Source: Crocinitomicaceae bacterium
GTDB lineage: Bacteria; Bacteroidota; Bacteroidia; Flavobacteriales_D; Crocinitomicaceae
Length of the DNA: 64,000 nucleotides
Assembly (NCBI GenBank): GCA_016709005.1
Contig: JADJEU010000021.1
Span: 1-64,000 of the forward strand
Reading direction: 5' to 3'
The notes under the pieces were generated by a model. That model was not told where the DNA came from and ran no database searches. It was given only the letters and a program-made list of their open reading frames with translations. Positions 51,794-60,574 of the stretch are shown piece after piece; the first letter of the stretch is position 1; the number at the start of each line of letters is the position of its first letter. The translations under genes and the position numbers were made by a program.

Positions 51794-53650
51794 ATGATTC
51801 CTTCTATGCAAATGGCAGACCTTTGTAAAAACAATAGAATGAATCCCAGACACCATAATTTTCATATCCCTGTAATGGGAATAGGATATACAGTAGATAC
51901 ACCCGCCAAAGTTGCTCATTTAGGAATCGATTCGGTGATTTCACTTGTTGATGACGGACTGATTGAAAAGATGCGATCGCATCATTGTAAAATTTCCAAC
52001 CGGCCTTACATTCCAATACCTGTAAAGACTGATGACTATCGTGCAAAGAGAATAACCGCTTATCTCAATACGCTCAAAGCTGTTGCTACCGAAAAATTCA
52101 ATCAACTGTTTGATCAGCGATACGAAGAGGGCACTGAATTATATAAGTATGTACAACTGGTTCCTGAAAATTCGAAAATTAAAATGCTTCTTCGCGCTTA
52201 TGAGCAAATGAACGTGAAGGATCTCACGACAATTGAAAACGGAATCAAGAAGTTGTTGTCGATGGGATCTATTGATGTCAATATTATGTCAAAGGGCGAC
52301 GCCGTGCGATATAAAAACACACATGAAAAGTTACCTGTGGAATACAATGATGCGCACGCCGCAGTGCGCGGATTTATGAAGAGTGATTTGCAGAATTCAT
52401 CTTTGATTATTTCAGCAGGATTGAATCCAAAATTGTTTACTTACATCAGTACATTTAGTGAAATACTACCAAACGCCGACGGCAATTATTCGAAAAAGAT
52501 TGTAATCAAAGTAAGTGATTACCGTTCAGCTTTGGTGCAAGGAAAATTTCTGGCACAACGGGGTGTTTGGGTATCTGAGTTCAGAGTAGAATCAGGATTA
52601 AATTGCGGCGGACACGCATTTGCCACCAAAGGATTTTTGCTGGGACCAATCTTGAAGGAATTTGCAGATAAACGTGAAGAATTGATTGCTGAACTTCGCC
52701 AAATTTATTCCAAAGCGATGACGGATAAAGGAGTTCAACTTATACAAGATCCACCTGAAATATTAGTGTCAGCTCAAGGCGGTGTCGGTACATCCGATGA
52801 AGCTGAATTTTTGCAAAAGAACTACGATATCAGTTCTGTTGGTTGGGGAAGTTTATTTCTGCTTTCTCCAGATGTTGTCAATGTTGACAATGATACACTT
52901 GATTTACTCAAAGGGGCAAATGAAGATTCTATTTATTTAAGTGATACCTCACCGTTTGGAATTCCATTTTATTCGGTAAAGGGAAATACAAAAGACAGAG
53001 AGAAAGATTTTAGAATCAAACACAATGTGCCAGGTTCAATTTGCCCGAAAAGATTTGTTGCTTTGAATAATGAGTTTGGTGATAAGGCTTTGTGCACTGC
53101 ATCAAAAGATTATCAAAATCTGAAAATTGAGAAAATCAAAAGTGAAGAATCGAATGGTGAGATTCAAAAAATATTGATTGATAAAGTAACTGCGCGCACT
53201 TGTATTTGTGTTGGCTTAGGCACTTCGGCCCTTATTGTAAATGGTCTCGAACGAAGGATAGAAGGTGATACCGTTTCTGTTTGCCCGGGACCAAATCTGG
53301 CCTACTATTCTGAAAAGGCTAATTTGATTAAAACCATAGATCATATTTATGGCCGGGCAAATTTGATTACGGATGCATCCCGTCCGCACATGTTTATAAA
53401 AGAAATCAGATTGTACATTGATTACATGAAAACTAATTTAATGCCACCAAATTCAGACGATAAACAAAAATTGTATCTGACTGAATTTGTCAAAAATTTG
53501 TTGGATGGAATTGGCTATTACCAGAAATTATTCATAGAATCAGTAAGCCACACCATGAAGCACCGCGAGCAATTGTTAGCCGAGTTAGATGGAATGAGAA
53601 AGACACTTCTTGCTACCGGATCTGCAGTTGATCAGAGCATGACAGCATGA
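51794..53650 (+). CDS. Large unrecognised protein, possible nitronate-monooxygenase-like fold
   Basis: The 618-residue protein (603 if the ATG at 51839 is used) has no signal or membrane segment. N-terminal IPVMGIGYTVDTPAKVAHLG and the middle FRVESGLNCGGHAFATKGF plus VSAQGGVGTSDEAEFLQ recall FMN TIM-barrels of the nitronate monooxygenase type, but I cannot confirm a family. The C-terminal third has cysteines in GSICPKRF, KALCTASKDY, ARTCICVGLG and VSVCPGPNLAY, a spacing that could bind an Fe-S cluster. plsC follows after 7 bases. It is a good candidate for study. Confidence 0.6.
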   Translation: MIPSMQMADLCKNNRMNPRHHNFHIPVMGIGYTVDTPAKVAHLGIDSVISLVDDGLIEKMRSHHCKISNRPYIPIPVKTDDYRAKRITAYLNTLKAVATEKFNQLFDQRYEEGTELYKYVQLVPENSKIKMLLRAYEQMNVKDLTTIENGIKKLLSMGSIDVNIMSKGDAVRYKNTHEKLPVEYNDAHAAVRGFMKSDLQNSSLIISAGLNPKLFTYISTFSEILPNADGNYSKKIVIKVSDYRSALVQGKFLAQRGVWVSEFRVESGLNCGGHAFATKGFLLGPILKEFADKREELIAELRQIYSKAMTDKGVQLIQDPPEILVSAQGGVGTSDEAEFLQKNYDISSVGWGSLFLLSPDVVNVDNDTLDLLKGANEDSIYLSDTSPFGIPFYSVKGNTKDREKDFRIKHNVPGSICPKRFVALNNEFGDKALCTASKDYQNLKIEKIKSEESNGEIQKILIDKVTARTCICVGLGTSALIVNGLERRIEGDTVSVCPGPNLAYYSEKANLIKTIDHIYGRANLITDASRPHMFIKEIRLYIDYMKTNLMPPNSDDKQKLYLTEFVKNLLDGIGYYQKLFIESVSHTMKHREQLLAELDGMRKTLLATGSAVDQSMTA

Positions 53651-53657
53651 CGAGCAA

Positions 53658-54422
53658 ATGAAAATAGTTGAATGGTTTCGCAATTTAATTTTGATTATTT
53701 TTCGGGTTTTCTATAAGGTTTATTGCCTCCTTCTTTTTATGCTTTCGTTGTTGATTGCATACCCTTTTTTTAAAATACTCTTTTTGTCCAAGCGCGGATT
53801 TTCGGCTGCTTTTAAGTTGATGCGCTTTTATGCCATGTGTATGCATCTGCTTTTTTTTCTGCCGGTGAGATTAAAAAAACCAATACCTGAATTGCCAAAA
53901 GGTCCATTTATAATTTGCCCGAATCACAGTTCATTTTTTGACATTCCTTGTATCTATTTAATTTTTTCATCTTACTTCACTTTTGTAGGGAAGAAAGAAA
54001 TAGAAAAGTGGCCACTCTTTCGAATTTTTTATACTTCAGGTATGAATATTCTAGTGAATCGTCAGGATGCATCCGGCGCTGGTGCAGCCTTCAAACGAAT
54101 GCTTTCTGAAATTGATATGGGGCACACTCTTGTTATGTTTCCAGAAGGCACCATCACAAAGAATGCACCGCATTTGGGCGAGTTTAAAGATGGCGCTTTT
54201 CGGATTGCGGTTCAAAAACAAATTCCAATATTGCCAGTTACTTTTTTATCGAATTACAAGCGGATGGAACGTAAAGGATTTTTTTCAGGTTTTGCATCGC
54301 CAGGTTTTTGTGATGTGATTATTCATGAACCTATTTCGACCGTTGGAAAAAGCAAGGCAGATATTTCTGTATTGAAAGAACAGGTGAAGTTGATTATTGA
54401 AAAACCGTTCTCTGAAAAATAG
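53658..54422 (+). CDS. plsC: 1-acyl-glycerol-3-phosphate acyltransferase family protein
   Basis: The 254-residue membrane enzyme transfers an acyl group to lysophosphatidate or a related lipid. The catalytic NHSSFFDIP (His-x4-Asp, about residues 91-99) and FPEGTITKNAP (about residues 158-168) are present, after one or two N-terminal hydrophobic helices (about 7-40). It is co-directional with and 7 bases from the unrecognised 618-residue gene, so the two may act on the same lipid or cofactor, which is inference. Confidence 0.88.
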   Translation: MKIVEWFRNLILIIFRVFYKVYCLLLFMLSLLIAYPFFKILFLSKRGFSAAFKLMRFYAMCMHLLFFLPVRLKKPIPELPKGPFIICPNHSSFFDIPCIYLIFSSYFTFVGKKEIEKWPLFRIFYTSGMNILVNRQDASGAGAAFKRMLSEIDMGHTLVMFPEGTITKNAPHLGEFKDGAFRIAVQKQIPILPVTFLSNYKRMERKGFFSGFASPGFCDVIIHEPISTVGKSKADISVLKEQVKLIIEKPFSEK

Positions 54423-54454
54423 TAACACTGTTTAATTTCAGTTGATATAAAAAA

Positions 54455-54484
54455 CAAAGAGGAGTACCCAAGTCCTCCTCTTTG
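54455..54484 (-). terminator. Terminator after narK2
   Basis: A perfect 10-bp stem CAAAGAGGAG/CTCCTCTTTG with a T-run on the minus strand (TTTGTTTTTT) ends the narK operon. It also separates it from the convergent plsC gene. Confidence 0.85.
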
Positions 54485-54518
54485 CTTCTTGCTAAACTAA
54501 TAAACTACCTACTCAAAT

Positions 54519-55862
54519 CTAGCTAGGACGTTCACAACCTTTTCTATTGTAGTACCACCAATTTATGATTGTTGCTATTACGAAGAATGCGGCAATTGCG
54601 TAGAAAAATCCATTCGCATTTCCAGTTGCAGTTAAAACTGCGCTTACGGCTATGGCAAAAATGAAAGGACCAAATGCGGCTACGGCAGCTGTCCATCCAA
54701 TTACACCGGCAGCCTGACGTGGATTGTGACCGAAGATGATTGGATATTGTCTGAAGGTTGCAGCATTACCCATTCCGGTGATGAAGAATAGGAACAACAT
54801 TAAATAAAGAAATCCATCAAATTGATCAACGGATGTTGGTGTCAGATAGCCGAATTGAACCATTGCAATGCAACCACCCACTAAGCCTATTCCAGTAAGT
54901 GTGGTAAGTATTGCGCCTCCAATTTTATCAGCTACAAATCCAAATAAGACACGACTGCTTGCTCCTATTAACGGACCAAGGAAAGCATATTTTAATGGAT
55001 CAGGTGCGCCATCAAAACCACCGTAAATTGTTTTTATCAAGAGTGGAAAAATTGCGGCAAGTCCTGAGAATCCGCCGAATGTCATCACATAAGTAATCGT
55101 ACAAAACCAAGTGTGTTTGTCTTTGAAAATATCCATCTGTTCTTTGATCGATGTCTTCATCGGAATACTCTTAATTAGGAACCATGCTGCAATAGCAAGG
55201 ATTATCAAAAGTGGTGCGTACCAAAAGGCGGCGCTTTGTAAATAGATTTCAGAAGTACCAATTACTTCTTGTGTTTTTGGATCTTTATTTGTGAATACTT
55301 CTGCTGCACCGTAAGTCGCTATACCTAACATGGCAGGTGTCATAAATTGTGCGACACTCACGCCAAAATTTCCAATCCCTGCCTGAATTCCCAGCGCGGT
55401 TCCCTGCAATCTTTTTGGAAAATATAAACTCGTGCTTGGCATGAAAGATGAGAAATCTCCACCACCAAATCCTGCGGTAAATGCTAATACCATAAACACC
55501 CAAAATGGAGTTGTGGTATTCATCACCGCAAGTCCTAAACCAATAACCGGAATTAATTTGATTAAAGTTGCAATTGTGATCACATGTCGTGAACCATAAA
55601 TCGGAAGTATAAAAGTATGTATGATTCGCAAAATTCCTGCAGCTAAACCGGGCATTGCAGTTAGCCAGAACAATTGATCTTTGTCAAACTTAAATCCGAT
55701 TCCTGGAAGCTTTACCGCTATGGCGCTAACCATGAACCAGGTTGCAAAGGAAAGTATCAGAGCAAAAGTTGTAACAGTCAAAGTTCGCCATGCTCTTCGG
55801 CTTCCTTCATTCTTCCAGAAAGTCTCGTCTTCCGGAGTCCATTTTTCTAACCAGGTTCCCAT
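54519..55862 (-). CDS. narK: NarK-type nitrate/nitrite transporter (MFS)
   Basis: The 447-residue protein has 12 membrane segments and the NarK signatures FTAGFGGGDFSSFMPSTSLY (about residues 130-149) and ITGMGNAATFRQYPIIFG (about 340-357), the two conserved nitrate-signature regions with glycine-rich faces. It starts 27 bases after the first narK gene ends, so both form an operon. One is probably for uptake of nitrate and the other for nitrate/nitrite exchange; which is which cannot be read. Confidence 0.92.
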   Translation of the reverse strand: MGTWLEKWTPEDETFWKNEGSRRAWRTLTVTTFALILSFATWFMVSAIAVKLPGIGFKFDKDQLFWLTAMPGLAAGILRIIHTFILPIYGSRHVITIATLIKLIPVIGLGLAVMNTTTPFWVFMVLAFTAGFGGGDFSSFMPSTSLYFPKRLQGTALGIQAGIGNFGVSVAQFMTPAMLGIATYGAAEVFTNKDPKTQEVIGTSEIYLQSAAFWYAPLLIILAIAAWFLIKSIPMKTSIKEQMDIFKDKHTWFCTITYVMTFGGFSGLAAIFPLLIKTIYGGFDGAPDPLKYAFLGPLIGASSRVLFGFVADKIGGAILTTLTGIGLVGGCIAMVQFGYLTPTSVDQFDGFLYLMLFLFFITGMGNAATFRQYPIIFGHNPRQAAGVIGWTAAVAAFGPFIFAIAVSAVLTATGNANGFFYAIAAFFVIATIINWWYYNRKGCERPS

Positions 55863-55888
55863 TTTTTCAGTATTAATTTTACATTTAT

Positions 55889-57619
55889 TTATCGAACTAT
55901 TCTTAGAATCGGACAGGGTGATTCTTTGAAAATATTATGGGTTCTGCTTCCCATTAAAAGTTTTCCAATTGGAGATGATACGTGGCTGGCAAGAATGATT
56001 AGTTCTGCCGCCTTTTCTTTTGCAAGAGCAACAATTTCAGATGCAACATCCCCCTGGCCAAATACAACTTCCAAGTTGGTTGCTCCAAGTTCCTTCAGCT
56101 TTTTAGCTTCCGAAATCAACATGTTCTTTCCTTCGTTGATCCAATTCTGTCTGACCGATTCCCATTCCGGAGAGTCGGTTGCAAGCACACCGGTAGTATG
56201 GAATTTTTCGTCGACATAAAGCAGCACCAAACGCGAGCCTGTAGTTTTAGATAGATAGGCCGCTTGCTCTCTTGCCTTATCTGCTAGTTGTGAATTCCCT
56301 ACCGGATAAATGATCGTTCGGTACGCGTAATTTGGACCATGAACTTCCTTTTCTGCAGCGGCTAAAGTAAGGCCGGGTACATGCGTATGAATTTCAAATT
56401 CAATTTCTTCTTGCTTCACTTTTGCGCGTCCTCCTTTATCAACCCACACTTTTGTCCATTTGCGTTGTGCGATTCGTAGCACGATAAATGCAATGGCACC
56501 AAGAATTGCGAATGAAATAAATCCCCATGCAAAACTTCCTGTATTGCCTTTTGAAATACCCATTGCATTTGGAATAAAACTTCCACCGAGGGCACCAATC
56601 TCACCTATCATACTTCCTGCAACCGCTGTTGCAAGTGGCCATCTGAGAGGCACCAGTTGAAACAGCGCACCATTACCTGCTCCCAATGCCGCAAAGCAAA
56701 CCATAAACAGAATAGTAGTGCCCACAATTCCAATTTGTAAACTTGCGGCCAACATGGTTAGAATGATGATTCCAAAAATTGCGGTAAGTGTATTAATTCC
56801 ACCCCATCGGTCTGCGGCCCAACCACCTACAACCCTTACAGCACTTCCCATTAATGCCGCCAGCATGGTGAGTTGACCGGCTTCCACTTTTGATACGCCA
56901 AAATTATCGTGATAGTAAGTCGGAAGAAAACTTGACAAACCAATAAAACCACCAAACGTAATAATGTAAATTAAGTTAAATGTCCAGCCATCTTTTTGGA
57001 ACAAACAAGAAAGGTGTTCCTTTAAAGTTTGTTTTTCCCGATCAGGCGGTTCTTTTGCAAAAATGACCATCACTAGAATTGGTAAAAGCATAAAGAGAGC
57101 GCCAATACCATAAACGGCCTGCCATCCATAAGCCTCAGCCAGCGGGGGAGCAAACAACATTGCAAGTACAGTTCCGCTATTACCTGCGCCGGCAATTCCC
57201 ATTGCAAGTCCTTTGTATTTTGGAGGAAACCATCCGGATCCTAAAGAAAGCGCAACACCAAAACTTGCACCGGCAATTCCTAAGAAAACACCCATTGCAA
57301 GGACATTGCTGTAGCTGGGAACCATCAAATATCCAAAAATCAGTGACCCAAAAATCAAACTCATTTCTGTTAGCGCCGCATTTTTTCTTCCTATATATTG
57401 TGCCAATACACCAAGTGGAAATCGCATAATTGCACCGGCTAAAATTGGAACCGATACCATGAATCCTTTTTCGCCTGGTGTCAGGTTAAATGTCTCACTG
57501 ATGAAAGGAGCCATTGCGCCATTCAGTACCCAAATAGCAAAGCAAAAATCAAAATAAAGAAAGGAGGCAAAGAGAGTTGGTGGGTGACCCGCCTTGAGGA
57601 AAGTTTTAAAGCTTGCCAT
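55889..57619 (-). CDS. NarK-type transporter fused to a UspA domain
   Basis: Residues about 1-400 are a 12-helix NarK-type major facilitator with the nitrate signatures IAGASFGVALSLGSGWFPP (about 115-133) and FAALGAGNGALFQLVPLRWP (about 300-319). After a linker, residues about 430-576 form a universal stress protein domain: RTIIYPVGNSQLADKAREQA at its start and SSPIGKLLMGSRTHNIFKES at its end, though the usual first glycine of the ATP loop (GxxG) is not clear. The cytoplasmic UspA part may regulate transport in response to nucleotides or stress. It is the first gene after the boxed narK promoter. Confidence 0.92.
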   Translation of the reverse strand: MASFKTFLKAGHPPTLFASFLYFDFCFAIWVLNGAMAPFISETFNLTPGEKGFMVSVPILAGAIMRFPLGVLAQYIGRKNAALTEMSLIFGSLIFGYLMVPSYSNVLAMGVFLGIAGASFGVALSLGSGWFPPKYKGLAMGIAGAGNSGTVLAMLFAPPLAEAYGWQAVYGIGALFMLLPILVMVIFAKEPPDREKQTLKEHLSCLFQKDGWTFNLIYIITFGGFIGLSSFLPTYYHDNFGVSKVEAGQLTMLAALMGSAVRVVGGWAADRWGGINTLTAIFGIIILTMLAASLQIGIVGTTILFMVCFAALGAGNGALFQLVPLRWPLATAVAGSMIGEIGALGGSFIPNAMGISKGNTGSFAWGFISFAILGAIAFIVLRIAQRKWTKVWVDKGGRAKVKQEEIEFEIHTHVPGLTLAAAEKEVHGPNYAYRTIIYPVGNSQLADKAREQAAYLSKTTGSRLVLLYVDEKFHTTGVLATDSPEWESVRQNWINEGKNMLISEAKKLKELGATNLEVVFGQGDVASEIVALAKEKAAELIILASHVSSPIGKLLMGSRTHNIFKESPCPILRIVR

Positions 57620-57660
57620 AAAATTGGAGTTTAAGTTCGACTTCAGTTAGTTTGTTGAGA

Positions 57661-57703
57661 CAAATGTCGAGACTCAAATTCTCCTGATAAATGATCTAGG
57701 TCA
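57661..57703 (-). promoter_or_regulatory. Fnr-type promoter of the narK operon
   Basis: The box TGACctagATCA (minus strand, 57692-57703) is followed by -7 GACATTTG (57661-57668) at the shared 31-base spacing. Confidence 0.7.
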
Positions 57704-57753
57704 TCAAAATGAAACTTATCAAAACTAAAATGAACCTTTTGTTTTATTAATTA

Positions 57754-57765
57754 TGATGCAAATCA
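57754..57765 (-). promoter_or_regulatory. Second, upstream Fnr box before narK
   Basis: A clean TGATttgcATCA (minus strand) lies 62 bases further from the narK -7 than the proximal box. No -7 element stands at the usual distance on either strand, so it may be an auxiliary site. Confidence 0.4.
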
Positions 57766-58038
57766 TTAATTGAGGTGTCTATTGAAAATTGCCAGAATAG
57801 TTGGTTCTATGTAATTTTTGATTTGTGTGAGAAATGAAAGAGCTTCAGTTTTCAAAAAAACTATGCGTGAAATTTTGAAGAAAATAAAATGATTTGACGC
57901 ATAACAAAGAATGCGGAACAAAGAAGTTCGATTGAAAATTGAGGTCATGGTTGGTATATCATTGTATTCTGATTTTTGTCACAATGTCAACGTATTTCAA
58001 AGGGGATTCTATTTTTCAATTTCGTTGAAAATTCGAGC

Positions 58039-58248
58039 ATGTTGAAGTTAAAATGGATAGTGCTGTCTGCCACTCTGGTTCTTATCTCTGTCGCTAATTC
58101 GATGCCTGGTCCCGGAACAGGTCCGCCGGGTCCGCCAATCGGTCCACCATGCTGGGCGCCGCCATGTGTCCCAATTGATAGTGCTTTGGTAGTTCTTTTA
58201 TTGGGGGGCGCTGGTTTAGGGGTGAAGTTTTTGTTTCGGAGAAAGTGA
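58039..58248 (+). CDS. Short PID-CTERM surface protein
   Basis: I start at the ATG at 58039 (MLKLKWIVLSATLVLISVAN), which gives a clean signal peptide. The mature part is a short Pro/Gly/Cys segment (PGPGTGPPGPPIGPP) followed by PIDSALVVLLLGGAGLGVKF and a basic tail FRRK. The PID motif, hydrophobic helix and basic end form a PID-CTERM sorting tail known from Bacteroidota. At about 69 residues almost nothing remains between signal and sorting tail. Function is unknown. Confidence 0.65.
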   Translation: MLKLKWIVLSATLVLISVANSMPGPGTGPPGPPIGPPCWAPPCVPIDSALVVLLLGGAGLGVKFLFRRK

Positions 58249-58691
58249 TTTGGATAACTCTACCACACAAATTGATAAGGGCGCAGAATTTTTTTTTCAA
58301 AAATTTAGCACATCATCCAAAGCACCATCCACATCTTTATGAATAAAGTTTGCTTGATATCCGATGGTGGTGCTCAAGCTCGAATGCCGATATAATTTCT
58401 GCAACATCTGTGGTGCGATTTTATCACCCGCTATTTGTCCGAATGTGTGTCGCGAATTAATAAATGCTCAGATTTTATTTTTCATTCGCAGAATAAAATG
58501 CTGATACACGATTTAGAGTTGAAGTAAAGATACTTATATTTTATTTTCAGGGCAAAAGTGGCTAGCTCTCAAGGATTCGTGCCCAGATAAACGCATTTAT
58601 GAATCATCAAAAAAAGATTACGATTCAGGCTTCGTTAATTTTCTGTTAAACAAATACCCAATCTTGCTTACATTCGTCTTGCTACAAATCC
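58249..58691. other. Intergenic region with integrase remnant
   Basis: Apart from the integrase tail (58297-58461), I see no gene, repeat or terminator in this 443-base stretch. Confidence 0.5.
58297..58461 (-). pseudogene. C-terminal remnant of a tyrosine recombinase (integrase)
   Basis: The minus strand encodes the tail of a phage-type integrase: NSRHTFGQIAGDKIAPQMLQ, then KLYRHSSLSTTIGYQANFIH and onward to a TGA at 58297. The arginine-histidine of SRHTFG, the YRHSSLSTT box and the catalytic tyrosine of TIGYQ match the family. An in-frame stop lies just before it (upstream of 58461), and no N-terminal part was found. It is a fossil of a former mobile element. Confidence 0.7.
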
Positions 58692-60206
58692 ATGGTCATG
58701 TCTGTCAAAAAAATTTTAGTTTTTAGTTTTCTTTTTTTTGCGTTTGGTTTGACGCAACCGTCTGTTGCACAAACAATGAAATTTAAAATCAAAAATCTGC
58801 CGGATACGACGGTTTATCTTGTGAAATATTACGGGGCTAATTTATTTTATGCAGATACCGTACAAAGTAAAAAAGGTGTGGTTGTTTTTGATGGCGCAAA
58901 ACATCATGCGGGTATGTACGCGGTGATGATGCCTGATAATTCCTACTTTGAATTTGTGTATGACAAAGAACCAATTTTTGTGACCATTTCTGATTTTAGC
59001 AAACGTCTCGAAACTGCCGTAGTTAAGAAGTCGCAAAACAATCAGATTTTTTATGCGTATTTGCGTTTCATCACAGCCAATCATAAAAAGATGGTGGAGC
59101 TGAATAAAAAATACGAAGGCTATCCAAAAGGTACGCCCCAATATGATTCGCTGGTGACACAAATTGATGTGATCTATGCACAAAATGTCAAGTATCAGGA
59201 TTCAATTCTTACTGCACATCCAAACTTACTGGTGACTGATTTGCTGAAAATGGCTTTTGATGTGAAGATTCCAGATTATCCGCGCGATGCAAACGGAAAG
59301 GTTTTGGATTCTACTTTTAAATACAATTATTACCTCAATCATTATTGGGATGGTGTTGATTTAGCTGATCCACGCATTGTTTACTCACCAATGTATCATT
59401 CAAAACTGGACACCTATTTTTCCATTCGCGGAATTGGAAATAATCCAGACACCATCATCAAATATTCATACCAACTTTTAGAAAAAATGAATCAGGTTGA
59501 TCAGGATAATAAATTGTTCCAATACACCTTGAGTCATCTTGTTTATAAATACGATACCACGCGTTTAATGGGCATGGATAAAATACTTTGGTTTTACGGC
59601 GTCAACTATTATTGTCCACCCAATGATAAAGTTTATTGGGTGACCGATGCAGATAAAAAGAAGTATTGTGATTATACAGAAAAAGTTGGAAAATCATTAA
59701 TTGGAAATCGGGCGATTCCACTTATTTTGACTGACACCAGTGGCAATTGGATTAATTTTTATGACATCGCCGCAAATTATACGGTACTTTTTTTCTGGAG
59801 TCCTTCCTGTGGTCATTGTAAAACTTCCATGCCTAAGTTGCAACTCCTCTATGATAAAAAGTTCAGGGAACGGGGAATTGAAATTTATGCCGTAGCCGAT
59901 GCTACCGGACCAGACTATGTTCTCTGGAAAAATTTTATCCGTGACAACAAACTTACGTTTACAAATGTTGCATTGACAAGAGCTGTTTATGATCAGGCCA
60001 TGATTGATCCACGTCCGTTGTTGCAGTATACCACAGCAGCAAGTTTAAATTATGCCGATACTTATGATGTCTACTCTACGCCAAAAATTTTGGTTTTGGA
60101 TAAAGAAAGAAATGTGATGTATAAAGATATCAGTTTAAGTGATCTTGAACGTATGATGGATTTTCACACCGGTCATGCAGGTGATGAGCGGTTGATTTTT
60201 GAGTGA
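58692..60206 (+). CDS. Thioredoxin-fold (TlpA-like) exported protein
   Basis: The 504-residue protein has a signal peptide (cut near PSVAQ), an N-terminal DUF4369-type beta domain (KFKIKNLPDTTVYLVKYYG), a long helical middle (about residues 110-310) and a C-terminal thioredoxin domain with FFWSPSCGHCKTSMPKLQLL (CGHC, about residues 374-377). It is probably a periplasmic thiol-disulfide oxidoreductase. The first ATG (58692) or the one at 58698 may be used. Substrate is unknown. Confidence 0.82.
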   Translation: MVMSVKKILVFSFLFFAFGLTQPSVAQTMKFKIKNLPDTTVYLVKYYGANLFYADTVQSKKGVVVFDGAKHHAGMYAVMMPDNSYFEFVYDKEPIFVTISDFSKRLETAVVKKSQNNQIFYAYLRFITANHKKMVELNKKYEGYPKGTPQYDSLVTQIDVIYAQNVKYQDSILTAHPNLLVTDLLKMAFDVKIPDYPRDANGKVLDSTFKYNYYLNHYWDGVDLADPRIVYSPMYHSKLDTYFSIRGIGNNPDTIIKYSYQLLEKMNQVDQDNKLFQYTLSHLVYKYDTTRLMGMDKILWFYGVNYYCPPNDKVYWVTDADKKKYCDYTEKVGKSLIGNRAIPLILTDTSGNWINFYDIAANYTVLFFWSPSCGHCKTSMPKLQLLYDKKFRERGIEIYAVADATGPDYVLWKNFIRDNKLTFTNVALTRAVYDQAMIDPRPLLQYTTAASLNYADTYDVYSTPKILVLDKERNVMYKDISLSDLERMMDFHTGHAGDERLIFE

Positions 60207-60248
60207 TAGAAATCTATATTTTGTAAGTTTCATTTGAGATTAGTTTCT

Positions 60249-60397
60249 TAACCACAGAGTACACGGAGGCTCCCAGTAGCCCGTCTACACAGAGGTCACA
60301 AAGATTAACAAGCAAATTGTTTTTTCATGCACGAAATACTAAAAATCTGGAATTTTTCTCTGTGAACTTTGTGCCTTCTTAGTGCACTTTGTGGTTA
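60249..60397. repeat. ACCACAGAG repeat, copy 1
   Basis: A roughly 148-base unit starts AACCACAGAGTACACGGAGG and ends TGCACTTTGTGGTTA. Its outer and inner arms are inverted repeats (ACCACAGAG with CTTTGTGGT; AGGTCACAAAG with CTCTGTGAACTTTGTG), so it can fold into a hairpin. A second copy follows after about 10 bases. Confidence 0.8.
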
Positions 60398-60406
60398 TTT
60401 TTTTTT

Positions 60407-60555
60407 ACCACAGAGTACACAGAGGCTCCCAGTAGCCGGGACACACAGAGGTCACAAAGATTGATAGATAAACTGTTTTTTCAATGGGGGCAACACTAAA
60501 AATCTTGAATTTTTTCTCTGTGAACTTTGTGCCTTCTTGGTGTACTTTGTGGTTA
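60407..60555. repeat. ACCACAGAG repeat, copy 2
   Basis: About 85-90% similar to copy 1 by eye, with the same ends and the shared core GGCTCCCAGTAGCC. Differences cluster in the middle loop. Confidence 0.8.
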
Positions 60556-60574
60556 AATTTGAGCTCTTATTAAA

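Larger units (their letters stand above)
57620..58038. other. Intergenic region between narK and the PID-CTERM gene
   Basis: This 419-base stretch holds the two Fnr boxes and the narK promoter on its left half. I see no gene or repeat in the AT-rich right half. Confidence 0.5.
60207..60574. other. Intergenic region with ACCACAGAG repeats
   Basis: Between the thioredoxin-like gene and mfd this stretch is almost completely filled by two tandem copies of a long repeat with self-complementary ends. Confidence 0.6.
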
